From a virus: a stretch of DNA of 41,359 bases. The notes beneath the pieces were generated by a model. The model had not been told where the DNA came from. It searched no databases and worked only from the letters and a program-made list of their open reading frames with translations. The translations under genes were made by a program, and so were the position numbers. The stretch's first letter is position 1. Every line of letters starts with the position of its first letter. Of the stretch, positions 15,421 through 23,773 are shown piece by piece. The stretch spans positions 1-41,359 of IMG/VR virus record IMGVR_UViG_3300004181_000001; one strand, 5' to 3'.

Positions 15421-15457
15421 ATGGCTATTGACATACAATAATCCAATGGCTAATAAT
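15421..15457 (+). promoter_or_regulatory. Rightward early promoter with repressor operators
   Basis: -35 TTGACA (15428-15433), 18-base spacer, -10 AATAAT (15452-15457). ATGGCTA direct repeats at 15421 and 15446 overlap the -35 region and spacer. The block is identical to 14100-14064 (minus strand) except for four central bases, so both promoters should respond to the same repressor. Confidence 0.75.
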
Positions 15458-15487
15458 CGGCCTCACGTTCAACAAAACGGAGGCCAA

Positions 15488-15799
15488 ATGCAAACACCTT
15501 CCCCCATCACCGCAGTGATCGAGCTGCAAGCCGACGGCCTGACGGTCAGGCTTTCTTTCGAGCTGTCACATCCCGAATTTTCAACACAGCTATCTGGAGA
15601 TCCATTAGCCGGCGGGAGATTGTCAGAAGAGTTCGCCCCTGCGGAAGCGACGGCAATTCAGTGCGCGCAGGCAGCAGGGCCAGGGCTTCTTCAAGCTTTT
15701 GAGCAAGCGCAGTCAGTTGTTCAGGCGTCATTGGGGCGCCATGCAGAAAAGCAGCGCCAGTCGCTGCTGAGCCAACATCCTATCGGCGGTGCAGCATGA
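15488..15799 (+). CDS. Early protein of unknown function
   Basis: A 103-residue protein from MQTPSPITAVIELQADGLTV, with CGGAGG five bases upstream deciding the start. It is the first gene of the long rightward operon, about 24 bases after the expected transcript start. The N-terminal half is beta-prone (VIELQADGLTVRLSFEL) and the C-terminal half is helical and Gln/Ala-rich. No family recognised. Its stop overlaps the next start (ATGA). Confidence 0.5.
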   Translation: MQTPSPITAVIELQADGLTVRLSFELSHPEFSTQLSGDPLAGGRLSEEFAPAEATAIQCAQAAGPGLLQAFEQAQSVVQASLGRHAEKQRQSLLSQHPIGGAA

Positions 15800-16068
15800 G
15801 CACCAGCCTGCACCCCACCAGTGCACGCGCATGCACTGCCAGCACGGCGCCAGATCCTGCAATCTCCATTGCGCGCAATGGCCACTACTCCTGGCACAAC
15901 TGCCAGCAGGCCAAGGACATGCTCACCGGCGCCCAGCGCTTCCACGGCCAGTGGGGCATGGAGGGCTGGGTCGGCTACCGCTACGCCGACAGCGCCCCGG
16001 GCACCATTGCGCGCCGCTTTCCGATGGTGGTCAATGACTTCGGCGACCTGGTCGAGGTGCCAGCGTGA
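15796..16068 (+). CDS. Early protein of unknown function
   Basis: A 90-residue protein (MSTSLHPTSARACTASTAPD to FGDLVEVPA). The start overlaps the previous stop (ATGA) and its own stop overlaps the next GTG start, so it is part of a tightly coupled chain. The C-terminal part YSWHNCQQAKDMLTGAQRFH and WGMEGWVGYRYAD is Trp/Tyr-rich. No family recognised. Confidence 0.5.
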   Translation: MSTSLHPTSARACTASTAPDPAISIARNGHYSWHNCQQAKDMLTGAQRFHGQWGMEGWVGYRYADSAPGTIARRFPMVVNDFGDLVEVPA

Positions 16069-16364
16069 GCGCCGCGCACACCCTCGGCAAGCAGTGCGAT
16101 GCGTGCGAGGGCTTCTGCCTGCACACGCCTACTGTGCTTCACATCATCCGCACCGCTGCCGCTGACTGCGCTGCGCAGGGCAACAACCTGGCGAGCAATG
16201 AACTGCTGGATGCTGCCGCGATGGTCAAGGACCTGCTCAAGACCATGGATGTCGTCGCCGATGGATTGTCTGCAGACGGGCGAACCATGGACGGCATGAC
16301 CAAGGCTGCCGCCGCAACCAAGTTGCGCGCCTCCATTGCCAAAGCCAACGGAGCGGCGTCATGA
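16065..16364 (+). CDS. Small early protein with N-terminal cysteines
   Basis: A 99-residue protein read from GTG 16065 (GTGA overlap with the previous stop). It has CDACEGFC near the N-terminus, possibly metal-binding, and then mostly helices (NELLDAAAMVKDLLKTMDVV). No family recognised. Confidence 0.5.
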   Translation: MSAAHTLGKQCDACEGFCLHTPTVLHIIRTAAADCAAQGNNLASNELLDAAAMVKDLLKTMDVVADGLSADGRTMDGMTKAAAATKLRASIAKANGAAS

Positions 16365-16633
16365 CCATCAAGCACACAGCGGCCACATCCCGTATCCAGC
16401 GCCGCCTTGAGCAATGGGAACTGAGCCACCTGCGCGCCCTCGCCGCTCAGCAGGATCAGGAAATCGGCGATCTGCAAGCGCGCCTTTCAAGCGCCGAAAG
16501 AATGGCTGATTTCTGGTGCGAGTCGCACCACGAACTCGAAGAACACTTGCTCAATGGCACCGAGGAAGCACGCTCCATCGGCCTCACCCAGAGCGGTGAA
16601 TTGCTGGTTATTCGTACTGGAGCACTGCAATGA
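16361..16633 (+). CDS. Small helical early protein
   Basis: A 90-residue protein starting MTIKHTAATSRIQRRLEQWE by ATGA overlap. Heptad-like Leu/Ala spacing through RALAAQQDQEIGDLQARLSS suggests a coiled coil. No family recognised; it is likely an accessory early protein. Confidence 0.5.
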   Translation: MTIKHTAATSRIQRRLEQWELSHLRALAAQQDQEIGDLQARLSSAERMADFWCESHHELEEHLLNGTEEARSIGLTQSGELLVIRTGALQ

Positions 16634-17172
16634 AATCCACCACCTACGCCATAGCCGGCGCCCTGGCCCTCATCGCCCTGGCTGCGTCGTTCAACATCGA
16701 CAACAGCTACATCAACGCCCTGCACTGGGTGCTGGCCGGCGCTGGCCTGCTTTGCCTGATGGGCATCATGCTCTACTGGGCCGCCGATGTGTGGGAGCAG
16801 ATCTGCGAGGTGCTGGAATACCGCACCGCCAACGGCTTCTGCATTGAAAGCCAGACGCGCAAGCTGCAGGCCGACGCCTCCCGCGGCCTGCCCGCGCCAC
16901 GCCACCAACTGCCGCCCTTCAAGCCCGGGCCCACGCGCCAGCCGGCCGCCGTCACCAGCCTTGACAAAGGCTACATGGCCGTGCTGGCACAGGCCAAGGC
17001 GTCAGGCGAGGCGGCAGGCCTGCTGCAGGCCCAGGGCGGCCCGGTGGCCGTCAACCCGCACAAGCCCGGCAGCCGCGCCTACATCGTGTGGCTGACCAGC
17101 TGCGAGGCCGTGCTCGAAGCCAAGGCCGCCGCCGACGCCCACCAGGCGCACAACCAGCGCACCGCCGCCTGA
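16630..17172 (+). CDS. Early inner-membrane protein with two TM helices
   Basis: A 180-residue protein starting MKSTTYAIAGALALIALAAS (ATGA overlap). Two hydrophobic segments, about residues 6-22 and 32-52 (HWVLAGAGLLCLMGIMLYWA), are followed by a long cytoplasmic-type Ala/Gln-rich tail. No family recognised. Membrane proteins in early operons may modify the host envelope or exclude other phages, but nothing here proves that. Confidence 0.55.
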   Translation: MKSTTYAIAGALALIALAASFNIDNSYINALHWVLAGAGLLCLMGIMLYWAADVWEQICEVLEYRTANGFCIESQTRKLQADASRGLPAPRHQLPPFKPGPTRQPAAVTSLDKGYMAVLAQAKASGEAAGLLQAQGGPVAVNPHKPGSRAYIVWLTSCEAVLEAKAAADAHQAHNQRTAA

Positions 17173-17179
17173 GCCCACC

Positions 17180-17578
17180 ATGCAGCCCGCAGCGCCTGCC
17201 GCCGCAACACCCGCCACACCTGTCGCGCCAGAGGTGTGCATCCGGGTGCGCGCCTTTCTCACCATGCGGCCTGCCGAATGCACCACCGGCGCCAGCCTGG
17301 AGGCAGAGCGCGGCCTGATTCTGCGCGGGCGCGACACGTCGGGGCAACTGGCCGGCGACCTGTGCGTGCGCTGGATGGGCGCCGACGCCACCCAGTTCTT
17401 CAAAGACCACCACGACGAACTCAAGGCCGGCCGCTCGCTGGATCTGGAGGTTTACGCCGTCAAACCGGTGGACTCAGAACTGCGCGGCCACGTCAAAACC
17501 TGCGAACTTGCCCCGCTGCCGCCGAGCTGGGTCAAGCATGCCGAAAAAGTTACCTCAACCACGGAGAGCACCCAATGA
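17180..17578 (+). CDS. Early protein of unknown function
   Basis: A 132-residue protein. After a Pro/Ala-rich leader (residues 1-17) comes a compact region CIRVRAFLTMRPAECTTGAS to DLEVYAVKPVDSELRGHVKT. No known family is recognised. Its stop overlaps the start of the following DNA-binding-like gene. Confidence 0.5.
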   Translation: MQPAAPAAATPATPVAPEVCIRVRAFLTMRPAECTTGASLEAERGLILRGRDTSGQLAGDLCVRWMGADATQFFKDHHDELKAGRSLDLEVYAVKPVDSELRGHVKTCELAPLPPSWVKHAEKVTSTTESTQ

Positions 17579-18120
17579 GTCCAGACATTTACGACCCACG
17601 GCCCGACACCCTGCCCGGGCGCGTGATGGCCTATTTCCGCCGCCTGCCAGACGAAGAACTGAGCGTGGCCGACATCGCCCTCAAATTTGGCGATGACAAA
17701 AACTCCATTAACGCCAAGCTCAAACTGGCCGTGGAAAACGATGCGCTCGTGCGCGACGGCCAGGTTTACTCAGCCGGGCCCAAGATTGGCAAGGCCGAAG
17801 CCGGCGCCAAGCTGACAGAGCAGCCAGCCCGCGCCCGCAAGCCCGCCGCCAGCGGCTTCACCAGCACCCGGCACGCGCTTGACTTTGACGCCCTGGTGGT
17901 CGAAGAAGGCGTGCCGGCCCCCGTCAAGGGCTACAACGGCGGCAGCAAGTGGGACCCGCTCTTCAGCAAGCTCACCAAGGCCGGCCAGAGCATTGGCGTG
18001 CACCTCAGCCTCAAGGGTGCCCTGGCTGCAGAAGCCGCCAAGCGCAACAAGCTCAAACACGGCACCTTCAAGGTCGCCCAGACCGGCGCCGATAAAGCGC
18101 GCATCTGGAGGATGTCATGA
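17575..18120 (+). CDS. Winged-helix-like DNA-binding protein
   Basis: A 181-residue protein from MSPDIYDPRPDTLPGRVMAY (ATGA overlap). Residues about 14-60 (RVMAYFRRLPDEELSVADIA, then KFGDDKNSINAKLKLAVEND and ALVRDGQVYSAG) have a winged-helix shape. The C-terminal half contains GVHLSLKGALAAEAAKRNKL and a basic segment. It probably binds DNA; the target is unknown. It is followed immediately by another winged-helix-like gene. Confidence 0.58.
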   Translation: MSPDIYDPRPDTLPGRVMAYFRRLPDEELSVADIALKFGDDKNSINAKLKLAVENDALVRDGQVYSAGPKIGKAEAGAKLTEQPARARKPAASGFTSTRHALDFDALVVEEGVPAPVKGYNGGSKWDPLFSKLTKAGQSIGVHLSLKGALAAEAAKRNKLKHGTFKVAQTGADKARIWRMS

Positions 18121-18509
18121 GCGCCTTCCACCTCGTGCCCGCCTGGAAGCTGCACAGCATCAACGCCCGCGCCGCCAGAGCACTGCGCCCTTGCGTTCAA
18201 CCTACGGCGCCGGCCGTGCCCATGTCTGCCCTGCCCTTCCTCACACGCCGCGTGCTGCGCATCATCGCCAACCAGCCCGCCATTCAACTGGCTGCGCTGG
18301 ACAGACAGGCCGACCTTGAGACCCGCGACGCCGCCCGCGCCACGGCCGACGCGCTGGTGCTGCAGGGCCTGGTGCAGCGCACCGGCCAGCGCAGCGACAG
18401 CCTGCACTACACCCTGACCAGTGCCGGCCTGCAGACCCTGCTGCAAAGCCAGGCCGATGCCGACCGGCAGCTCGGCCTGAGCGCCGCGGCAAAGCTGCCG
18501 GCCGCATAA
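18117..18509 (+). CDS. MarR-like winged-helix protein
   Basis: A 130-residue protein (ATGA overlap with the upstream gene). Residues about 42-108 (FLTRRVLRIIANQPAIQLAA to LVLQGLVQRTGQRSDSLHYT) have the helix-helix-wing order of MarR-type readers, with the wing at TGQRSDSLHYTLT. Possibly an early transcription regulator acting with its upstream neighbour. No specific family assigned. Confidence 0.5.
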   Translation: MSAFHLVPAWKLHSINARAARALRPCVQPTAPAVPMSALPFLTRRVLRIIANQPAIQLAALDRQADLETRDAARATADALVLQGLVQRTGQRSDSLHYTLTSAGLQTLLQSQADADRQLGLSAAAKLPAA

Positions 18510-18533
18510 CACCCACCAACCACAAGACCAACC

Positions 18534-19214
18534 ATGACCAAACCCTTCACCCTCATCGGCCTCACCGGCCCCAAGGCCAGCGGCAAAGACACCGTGGCAC
18601 GGCTGCTGCAAACACATTGCGGCTTCATCAGCTACGGCTTTGCCGACCCGCTGTATGCCGAAGTCGCCAACGCCTTCGGCATCAGCATCCAGCAGCTGCA
18701 GGAGCGCGAAACCAAAGAACACCCCATGAGCGCGCTGGCTCTGGGAATGTGCCTGGAAGACGGCTTCACCGCCAACATGATCAACGCGCTCTGGGCCAAG
18801 GGCGAGCACGTTGACCTTGCCAAACCGCGCAGCCCGCGCCAGCTGCTGCAGTGGTGGGGCACCGAGTACCGGCGCAAACAGTCCGAGGCCTACTGGATCA
18901 ACCAGACCAGCAAGCGCATCGCCTACGCCATGAAAGAGCAGTTCGCCACCAAATTCGTCATCACAGACTGCCGCTTCCACAACGAAGTCAGCATGGTCCG
19001 CGACAACTTTGGCGGGCTGATCTGGCAGATCAAGCGCCCCGGCTGCGACGTTCCCGCCGGTAGCCACACGTCCGAAACCACGGGCGAAGAATTCGCACCC
19101 GACGCGGTGATCAACAACGACCACGACATCCGCCACCTGCAGCAGCTGGTGCTGGGCGAGTTCTGGGCACACGACGCCGGGCTGACGGGCGTCAAGGTGG
19201 AGATCGAGGCATGA
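18534..19214 (+). CDS. Deoxynucleoside monophosphate kinase
   Basis: A 226-residue cytosolic kinase. The N-terminal P-loop GLTGPKASGKDTVARLL (about residues 9-25) and the later VITDCRFHNEVSMVRD with IWQIKRPGCD match phage dNMP kinases of the T4 gp1 type. The LID-like segment FGISIQQLQERETKEHP and QWWGTEYRRKQSEAYWI fit substrate binding. It phosphorylates dNMPs so that nucleotides can feed phage DNA synthesis. It is preceded by a 24-base gap and overlaps the next gene by ATGA. Confidence 0.82.
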   Translation: MTKPFTLIGLTGPKASGKDTVARLLQTHCGFISYGFADPLYAEVANAFGISIQQLQERETKEHPMSALALGMCLEDGFTANMINALWAKGEHVDLAKPRSPRQLLQWWGTEYRRKQSEAYWINQTSKRIAYAMKEQFATKFVITDCRFHNEVSMVRDNFGGLIWQIKRPGCDVPAGSHTSETTGEEFAPDAVINNDHDIRHLQQLVLGEFWAHDAGLTGVKVEIEA

Positions 19215-20800
19215 GCACCCCCACCTACACCCAGGCCGTGCAGGCCACGGCCCAACGAATCTTCGAACGCGTCCAGGGCTGGAACACCGCCACCATCGGC
19301 TGGCAGGACAACATCCCCGGCGACTACGAACGCGCCAGGGAAGCGCACGACCTCAAATGCATGGACCTGATCGCGCAGGACATTGCGGAGTTTGCCAGCC
19401 AGGCGCCTGTCGCTTCACCAGCGAAGTCGGTGTATCTGGTAGCTACTGGCGTGCACCACGAAGGCGAAGAAACCTACACCCGGCACGATGCCTGCCCACC
19501 CATGTGCGATGCCGAGAAGCTCTACACCATCCCTGCTGGCGCCGATGCCGGCACGGCAGAGCCACCGATTCACATCTGGAAGGACGGTTACGACGTAGGC
19601 AGGAAGGGCGGCCTGAATGCGCCAACCATGAACGAGAACACCGCCAATCTCGTTCTACGGTTTTCCGACGCCCTGCGCGAGAAACTGGCCGCAGCCGAGC
19701 AGAAATACGGCTATAGCGACGGCTGGATGTCGCCCGACTGGATGGACGAATGTCGCGCCGAGCTGGTGGAGCACGTCGCCAAGGGCGACCCGCGCGACGT
19801 GGCGGCGTACTGCGCGTTCCTGTGGCATCACGGCGAAAGCACTACCCCTGTGCCCGGTGGTGCTGGTGGCGATGTGGGGGCGAAAGCCCCATGCCGGCCG
19901 CTGGAGACTGCGCCGAGGGATGGCACGATCATCAGGCTCTTGGTCGATTTTGAGGATCACCGGCTTGAGGACAGCGAGCATCCTCAGTGGACCATCGGCG
20001 GCAACAGTTTCGACAACACCGGCGTGGACGAATGGCAGTTCGCGGGCTGGAGCTGGGAGCAGGACTGTTTCTGTGAGGGCACCGGCAAGGTCATCGGCTG
20101 GGAGCCTTTCGCCACCCCTGCGGCTTCTGTTCCTGCGGGGGGTGAGGTGGACATGCGCGCCATCTGCGAGGCGTTAGGCTTTGACCCGGAGAACCACCAC
20201 AACGCGGCTCGCTGCCCCTACTGCACGCCACCCAAGCAGGATGCCGCACCAGTGGCCGTAGAGGCGCCCGAGAAACGGGAAGTCTGGAATTTGCTGCATG
20301 AGTGGCGAGAAACGCAAGACACGGAGCGGGCCGACTGGATAGAGCATCGCGTTGATGAATTGATGCGACTCGCCGCCACTCTACCAGTGGTGCAGCCCAC
20401 CCCTGCGCTGGATGGCGGGGATGCGCGACCACTGAAGGACCTGCCGAAGTCTGAATTGCAGCTTGAGTTGCATTTGCGGAGCGGTCCGGTCTATCAGTGC
20501 CAAAGCCCATCATGCCGCTCATACGAAGACCGGGTGGGGAAATGGGACACCTGCCCCTCGTGTGGCCTCAAAGGCTTTCTGAGCGGCAGCTTTGTGCTGA
20601 ACAAGGGGAGTGCCGAGTACAAGAACTGGGAGGCTCGCGTATTCAAACAACACCGCGCCGCCATTCCCGTCAGCGCCAGCCCTGCAACTGCCGCCACCCC
20701 CCACGGCGTCCGCTGCCACAACGACGCCTGCGCCGGCGGCCAGCTGCAATGCCCAACCCCCGAGGCCTGCGGCGTTGTCGCACCACACCACCCCGTCTGA
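19211..20800 (+). CDS. Multi-module early protein with zinc ribbon, unknown function
   Basis: A 529-residue protein. The N-terminal module (residues about 1-60) is typical of small phage accessory proteins. Around 230-300 comes PLETAPRDGTIIRLLVDFED to WEQDCFCEGTGKVIGWEPF, resembling DUF551-type phage modules ('TAPRDG...W'). Around 355-390 is a short helical module, and about 430-450 a zinc ribbon (CQSPSCRS and CPSCGLKG). The mosaic look suggests fusion of several small phage modules. The function is unknown. Confidence 0.55.
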   Translation: MSTPTYTQAVQATAQRIFERVQGWNTATIGWQDNIPGDYERAREAHDLKCMDLIAQDIAEFASQAPVASPAKSVYLVATGVHHEGEETYTRHDACPPMCDAEKLYTIPAGADAGTAEPPIHIWKDGYDVGRKGGLNAPTMNENTANLVLRFSDALREKLAAAEQKYGYSDGWMSPDWMDECRAELVEHVAKGDPRDVAAYCAFLWHHGESTTPVPGGAGGDVGAKAPCRPLETAPRDGTIIRLLVDFEDHRLEDSEHPQWTIGGNSFDNTGVDEWQFAGWSWEQDCFCEGTGKVIGWEPFATPAASVPAGGEVDMRAICEALGFDPENHHNAARCPYCTPPKQDAAPVAVEAPEKREVWNLLHEWRETQDTERADWIEHRVDELMRLAATLPVVQPTPALDGGDARPLKDLPKSELQLELHLRSGPVYQCQSPSCRSYEDRVGKWDTCPSCGLKGFLSGSFVLNKGSAEYKNWEARVFKQHRAAIPVSASPATAATPHGVRCHNDACAGGQLQCPTPEACGVVAPHHPV

Positions 20801-20813
20801 CCGAAAGCCCGCC

Positions 20814-23081
20814 ATGAAAGAATTTTCCCAATCCACGGGCGAAGCCTTGCCCGCCGACACCCACACCGACGCCGGCGAAGAGTTCACCCGCATGGACAGG
20901 CGCCTGCTGGTGCCCAGCCTCACCAACCGCCCGCCCATCGCGCTTGAAAAGCTGCAAGCCATGGCCGCCACCATGGCCGGTGGGCGCGGCGTGCGCCAGG
21001 CGCTGATTGTTCGCCCCCTGCCTGGCGCCCGCGTGCCCGACACGCGCCTCAACACCCCCAAGGGCCAGCCGCTGCCCACGCACGAGATCGTCTGCGGTGA
21101 GCAGCGCTGGCTGGCCGCCGGCCTGGCACAGGTTAAAGACCTGCCCGTCATCGTGCGCGACCTGTCCGACGCCCAGGCACTCGAAGAGCAGTTCATTGAA
21201 AACTTCCAGCGCCAGAACTTCACCGAGCTCGAAGAGGGCGAAGGCTTCCAGCGCCTCATGCAGCACAACCACCTCACCGCCGACCAGGTGGCCGCCAAGG
21301 TGGGCTGCAGCCGCCGCCACGTGTTCAACCGCATCAAGCTGCTCGACTTGCGCATTGAAGCCCGCAAGGCCCTGCTGGCCGGCGACATTGACGCCACCCG
21401 CGCCCTGCTGCTGGCCCGCATCCCTGACCACACCCAGCAGCTCAAGGCCCTGCCCCTGCTCAAAAAGCACGAACACACCGGCGAGTTCACCCTCACCGTG
21501 CGCCAGGCAACAGACACGCTTGAGCGCGACTTCATGCTCGAGCTCAGCAAGGCCCGCTTCAAGATCACCGACATCACCCTGGTGCCCGAGGCCGGCAACT
21601 GCATGGAATGCCACAAGCGCACCGGCCACAACCCCGACCTGTTTGCCGACATCAAGGGTGCAAACATCTGCACCGACCCGCCCTGCTACCAGCGCAAGCA
21701 AGACGCCTACGAGACCCGCGTGATGCAGGAAGCCCACGCCAATGGCCAGACCGTCATCACCGGGCGCGAGGCCAAGGCCCTCATGCCCAACAGCTTTGGC
21801 GGCATTGAAGGCTTTTTGCGGCTCGACGACGCCAAAGACAGCCCCACCGACAAACCCCTGCGCAAGCTGCTGGGCAACCTGCTGGAAAAAGACGACATCA
21901 AGCCCACGCTGGTGGAAAACCCACACCAGAAAGGCGACCTGATCGCCGTGCTGCCCGCGCAGACAGTGCGCGACCTGCTCAACAAACGCGGCCATAAAGT
22001 CGCTGCAGCCCTGCTTGAAACCCAGAACACCGCCGACAGCAAAGCCCAGGCCGAAGCCGACAAGGCGCGCGACAAGGCCGACAAGATCCACGCCTACGAG
22101 CAGGGCTGGCGTGACGAGGTGCTGGCCCAGACCTACGCGCTGATCTGCGCCGGCCCGCACAAAGGCCAGGAAGACTTGTCCGACGAAGTGCTGCGCATCA
22201 TCGCCAGCCGCCTCGCCAGCCAGGCCAATGGCGAGCAGACCCGCCAGCTGTGCGCCTTGCTGGGCCTGGGCAAGATTGCCCCGCGTGAGGCGCTGGCTGA
22301 CCATTGCCGCACAGCCAGCCAGCCCGAGCGCCTGGTGCTGCTGCTGGTCATGCACCACGACGTCGCCTTCAAAGACTTCCAGCCCGACCCCGCCGCCACC
22401 AACCCGGGCCTGCTGCAGGTCGCCAGCGACTACGGCATCGACGTGGATGCAGTGCAGGCCGGCGTCAAGCAAGCCATGCGCGCCAAAACCGGCAGCAAAG
22501 TGCAGGCCCCCGACGCCGTTTCCGCTGACTTGCCACCCCAGGGGGGAGGGGGGGCCAAGCCCAAGGCAGCCGCCCCAACCCGCAAAACCAGAACATCAGC
22601 AGCCGAAGCCAGTCAAGGCATCGCTGCCGCGATGCAAGGCATTGAAGCGTCGGCACATGCCGACGCGGGCAACCTGAGCGATGTCGAAGGCATGACGCCC
22701 GAGCTGATTGCCAAGCTGAATAAAGCCGGTGTCGCCACCCGTGACGACCTGGCTGAACTGGCCTTGGAGGAACTCACGGAGATCACAGGCCAGTCCGAGG
22801 CCGAGGCCAAGACCCTGATCATGACCGCGCGCGCACATTGGTTCGCCGACGATGCCGCCGCGCCCGTCAACGCCGCCGGCGGCACACCGCTGGCGGTGGG
22901 CCTGCAGGTCACCGTCACCAGCGACACGGACCGCTTGGGCATGACCCAGCAGCGCTTCGCAGGCAAGCGCGGCCACATCACCAGGCGCGAAGACGGCGGC
23001 GGCTTCTGGGACGTCACCTTCAAAGGCCGCACTGGCGGCGTGGCGATGTTTGCCGAAGAACAACTGTCGCAGGCCGCATAA
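20814..23081 (+). CDS. ParB-like protein (PRTRC type) with C-terminal HhH and KOW-like domains
   Basis: A 755-residue protein from MKEFSQSTGEALPADTHTDA. The N-terminal ParB fold shows CGEQRWLAAGLAQVKDLPVI (GEQR about 95-98) and EEQFIENFQRQNFTELEEGE, then an HTH at about 155-176 (TADQVAAKVGCSRRHVFNRI). A Cys cluster (NCMECHKRTGH, ICTDPPCYQ) lies near 260-290. A helix-hairpin-helix-like module is at about 620-680 (VEGMTPELIAKLNKAGVATR) and a KOW/SH3-like end at about 700-755. It resembles PRTRC-system ParB proteins. No ParA partner is present, so a role in partition is doubtful; it may act as a DNA-binding or CTPase regulator. Confidence 0.75.
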   Translation: MKEFSQSTGEALPADTHTDAGEEFTRMDRRLLVPSLTNRPPIALEKLQAMAATMAGGRGVRQALIVRPLPGARVPDTRLNTPKGQPLPTHEIVCGEQRWLAAGLAQVKDLPVIVRDLSDAQALEEQFIENFQRQNFTELEEGEGFQRLMQHNHLTADQVAAKVGCSRRHVFNRIKLLDLRIEARKALLAGDIDATRALLLARIPDHTQQLKALPLLKKHEHTGEFTLTVRQATDTLERDFMLELSKARFKITDITLVPEAGNCMECHKRTGHNPDLFADIKGANICTDPPCYQRKQDAYETRVMQEAHANGQTVITGREAKALMPNSFGGIEGFLRLDDAKDSPTDKPLRKLLGNLLEKDDIKPTLVENPHQKGDLIAVLPAQTVRDLLNKRGHKVAAALLETQNTADSKAQAEADKARDKADKIHAYEQGWRDEVLAQTYALICAGPHKGQEDLSDEVLRIIASRLASQANGEQTRQLCALLGLGKIAPREALADHCRTASQPERLVLLLVMHHDVAFKDFQPDPAATNPGLLQVASDYGIDVDAVQAGVKQAMRAKTGSKVQAPDAVSADLPPQGGGGAKPKAAAPTRKTRTSAAEASQGIAAAMQGIEASAHADAGNLSDVEGMTPELIAKLNKAGVATRDDLAELALEELTEITGQSEAEAKTLIMTARAHWFADDAAAPVNAAGGTPLAVGLQVTVTSDTDRLGMTQQRFAGKRGHITRREDGGGFWDVTFKGRTGGVAMFAEEQLSQAA

Positions 23082-23126
23082 GCCCGCGCCCCACCACTTT
23101 CCCACCACCAACCACCAGGAGTTTTC

Positions 23127-23741
23127 ATGAACGCAAAAGCAACCCCAGCCGCAGCCCTGCCTGCAACCATCGGGGCCGCCTACGAAGGCGGCTTCTACGG
23201 CGGCCAGATCCGCATGGGCGCGGCGATCTTCGCCGTGTGCTGGGCACCCAAGGCCCAAGGCGATATCAAAGGCCCATGGCTGCCCAGCCACACCGGCGTG
23301 CCGGGCGCCTGCAGCTACTTCGACAGCGCCGCCAACACCCAGGCTATGGCCGACGCCGGCAGCCCGATCGCCAAGCAGGTGCTGGCGCTCGACATCGACG
23401 GTGTCTCCGGCTGGAGCATCCCGGCCCGCGACGTGCTGGAGCTGGCCTACCGGCACCTCAAACCCACCGCGGAAGAAAACTACGTCCACCGCAGCGGCGA
23501 CAACCCCAGCAGCGTGCCGGCGGGCTACCCCTACACAGAAGACTCCCCAGCAAAGACCACGGTCGAAGCCTTCCAGGAGGGCGGCGCCGAAGCTTTCGAA
23601 GATGCCTGGTACTGGTCCAGCACGCAGTACTCGGACGACAGCGCCTGGGGTCAGACCTTCTACTGCGGCGGCCAGGGCTACGGCAGCAAGAGCTACGAGG
23701 GGCGTTGCCGAGCCGTCCGCCTGATTCAACTCAGCACTTGA
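23127..23741 (+). CDS. DGR target protein 1 (DUF1566/C-type-lectin fold)
   Basis: A 204-residue protein from MNAKATPAAALPATIGAAYE (CAGGAG eight bases upstream). The C-terminal part WYWSSTQYSD...AW.Q.F, then KSYEGRCRAVRLIQL, is the hallmark of DUF1566-type C-type-lectin-like folds used as DGR variable proteins. The last 35 residues are encoded by VR1 (23622-23720). GWSIPARDVLELAYRHLKP upstream is also typical of the family. No signal peptide or membrane segment is seen. Codons matching the TR AAY positions now read Asp, Ser, Gly, Thr, Tyr, Cys, Gly, Gly, Tyr, Gly and Ser. It probably acts as a ligand-binding protein with a hypervariable surface. Confidence 0.88.
   Translation: MNAKATPAAALPATIGAAYEGGFYGGQIRMGAAIFAVCWAPKAQGDIKGPWLPSHTGVPGACSYFDSAANTQAMADAGSPIAKQVLALDIDGVSGWSIPARDVLELAYRHLKPTAEENYVHRSGDNPSSVPAGYPYTEDSPAKTTVEAFQEGGAEAFEDAWYWSSTQYSDDSAWGQTFYCGGQGYGSKSYEGRCRAVRLIQLST
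23622..23720 (+). repeat. DGR variable repeat 1 (VR1)
   Basis: It aligns without gaps to TR (offset 1223) for 99 bases. 83 are identical and 16 differ, every one at a TR adenine: TR positions 24860, 24864, 24872, 24873, 24879, 24884, 24887, 24888, 24893, 24894, 24899, 24900, 24902, 24905, 24906 and 24909. All eleven AAY codons of the TR are altered. The shared 3' end GAGGGGCGTTGCCGAGCCGT is the likely IMH region. Confidence 0.95.
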
Positions 23742-23773
23742 ATCCTTCAATTCTTTAACTCTGAAAGTTCACC

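Noticed and set aside
17931-19172. 413-codon minus-strand frame opposite the dNMP kinase region
   Set aside because: The plus strand encodes a clear P-loop kinase and coupled small genes; the antisense frame has no motif.
20670-22472. 600-codon open frame on the minus strand opposite the ParB-like gene
   Set aside because: Its Gly/Val/Ala/Leu/Gln-rich translation is typical of the antisense of GC-rich genes, and the plus strand carries recognisable ParB motifs.
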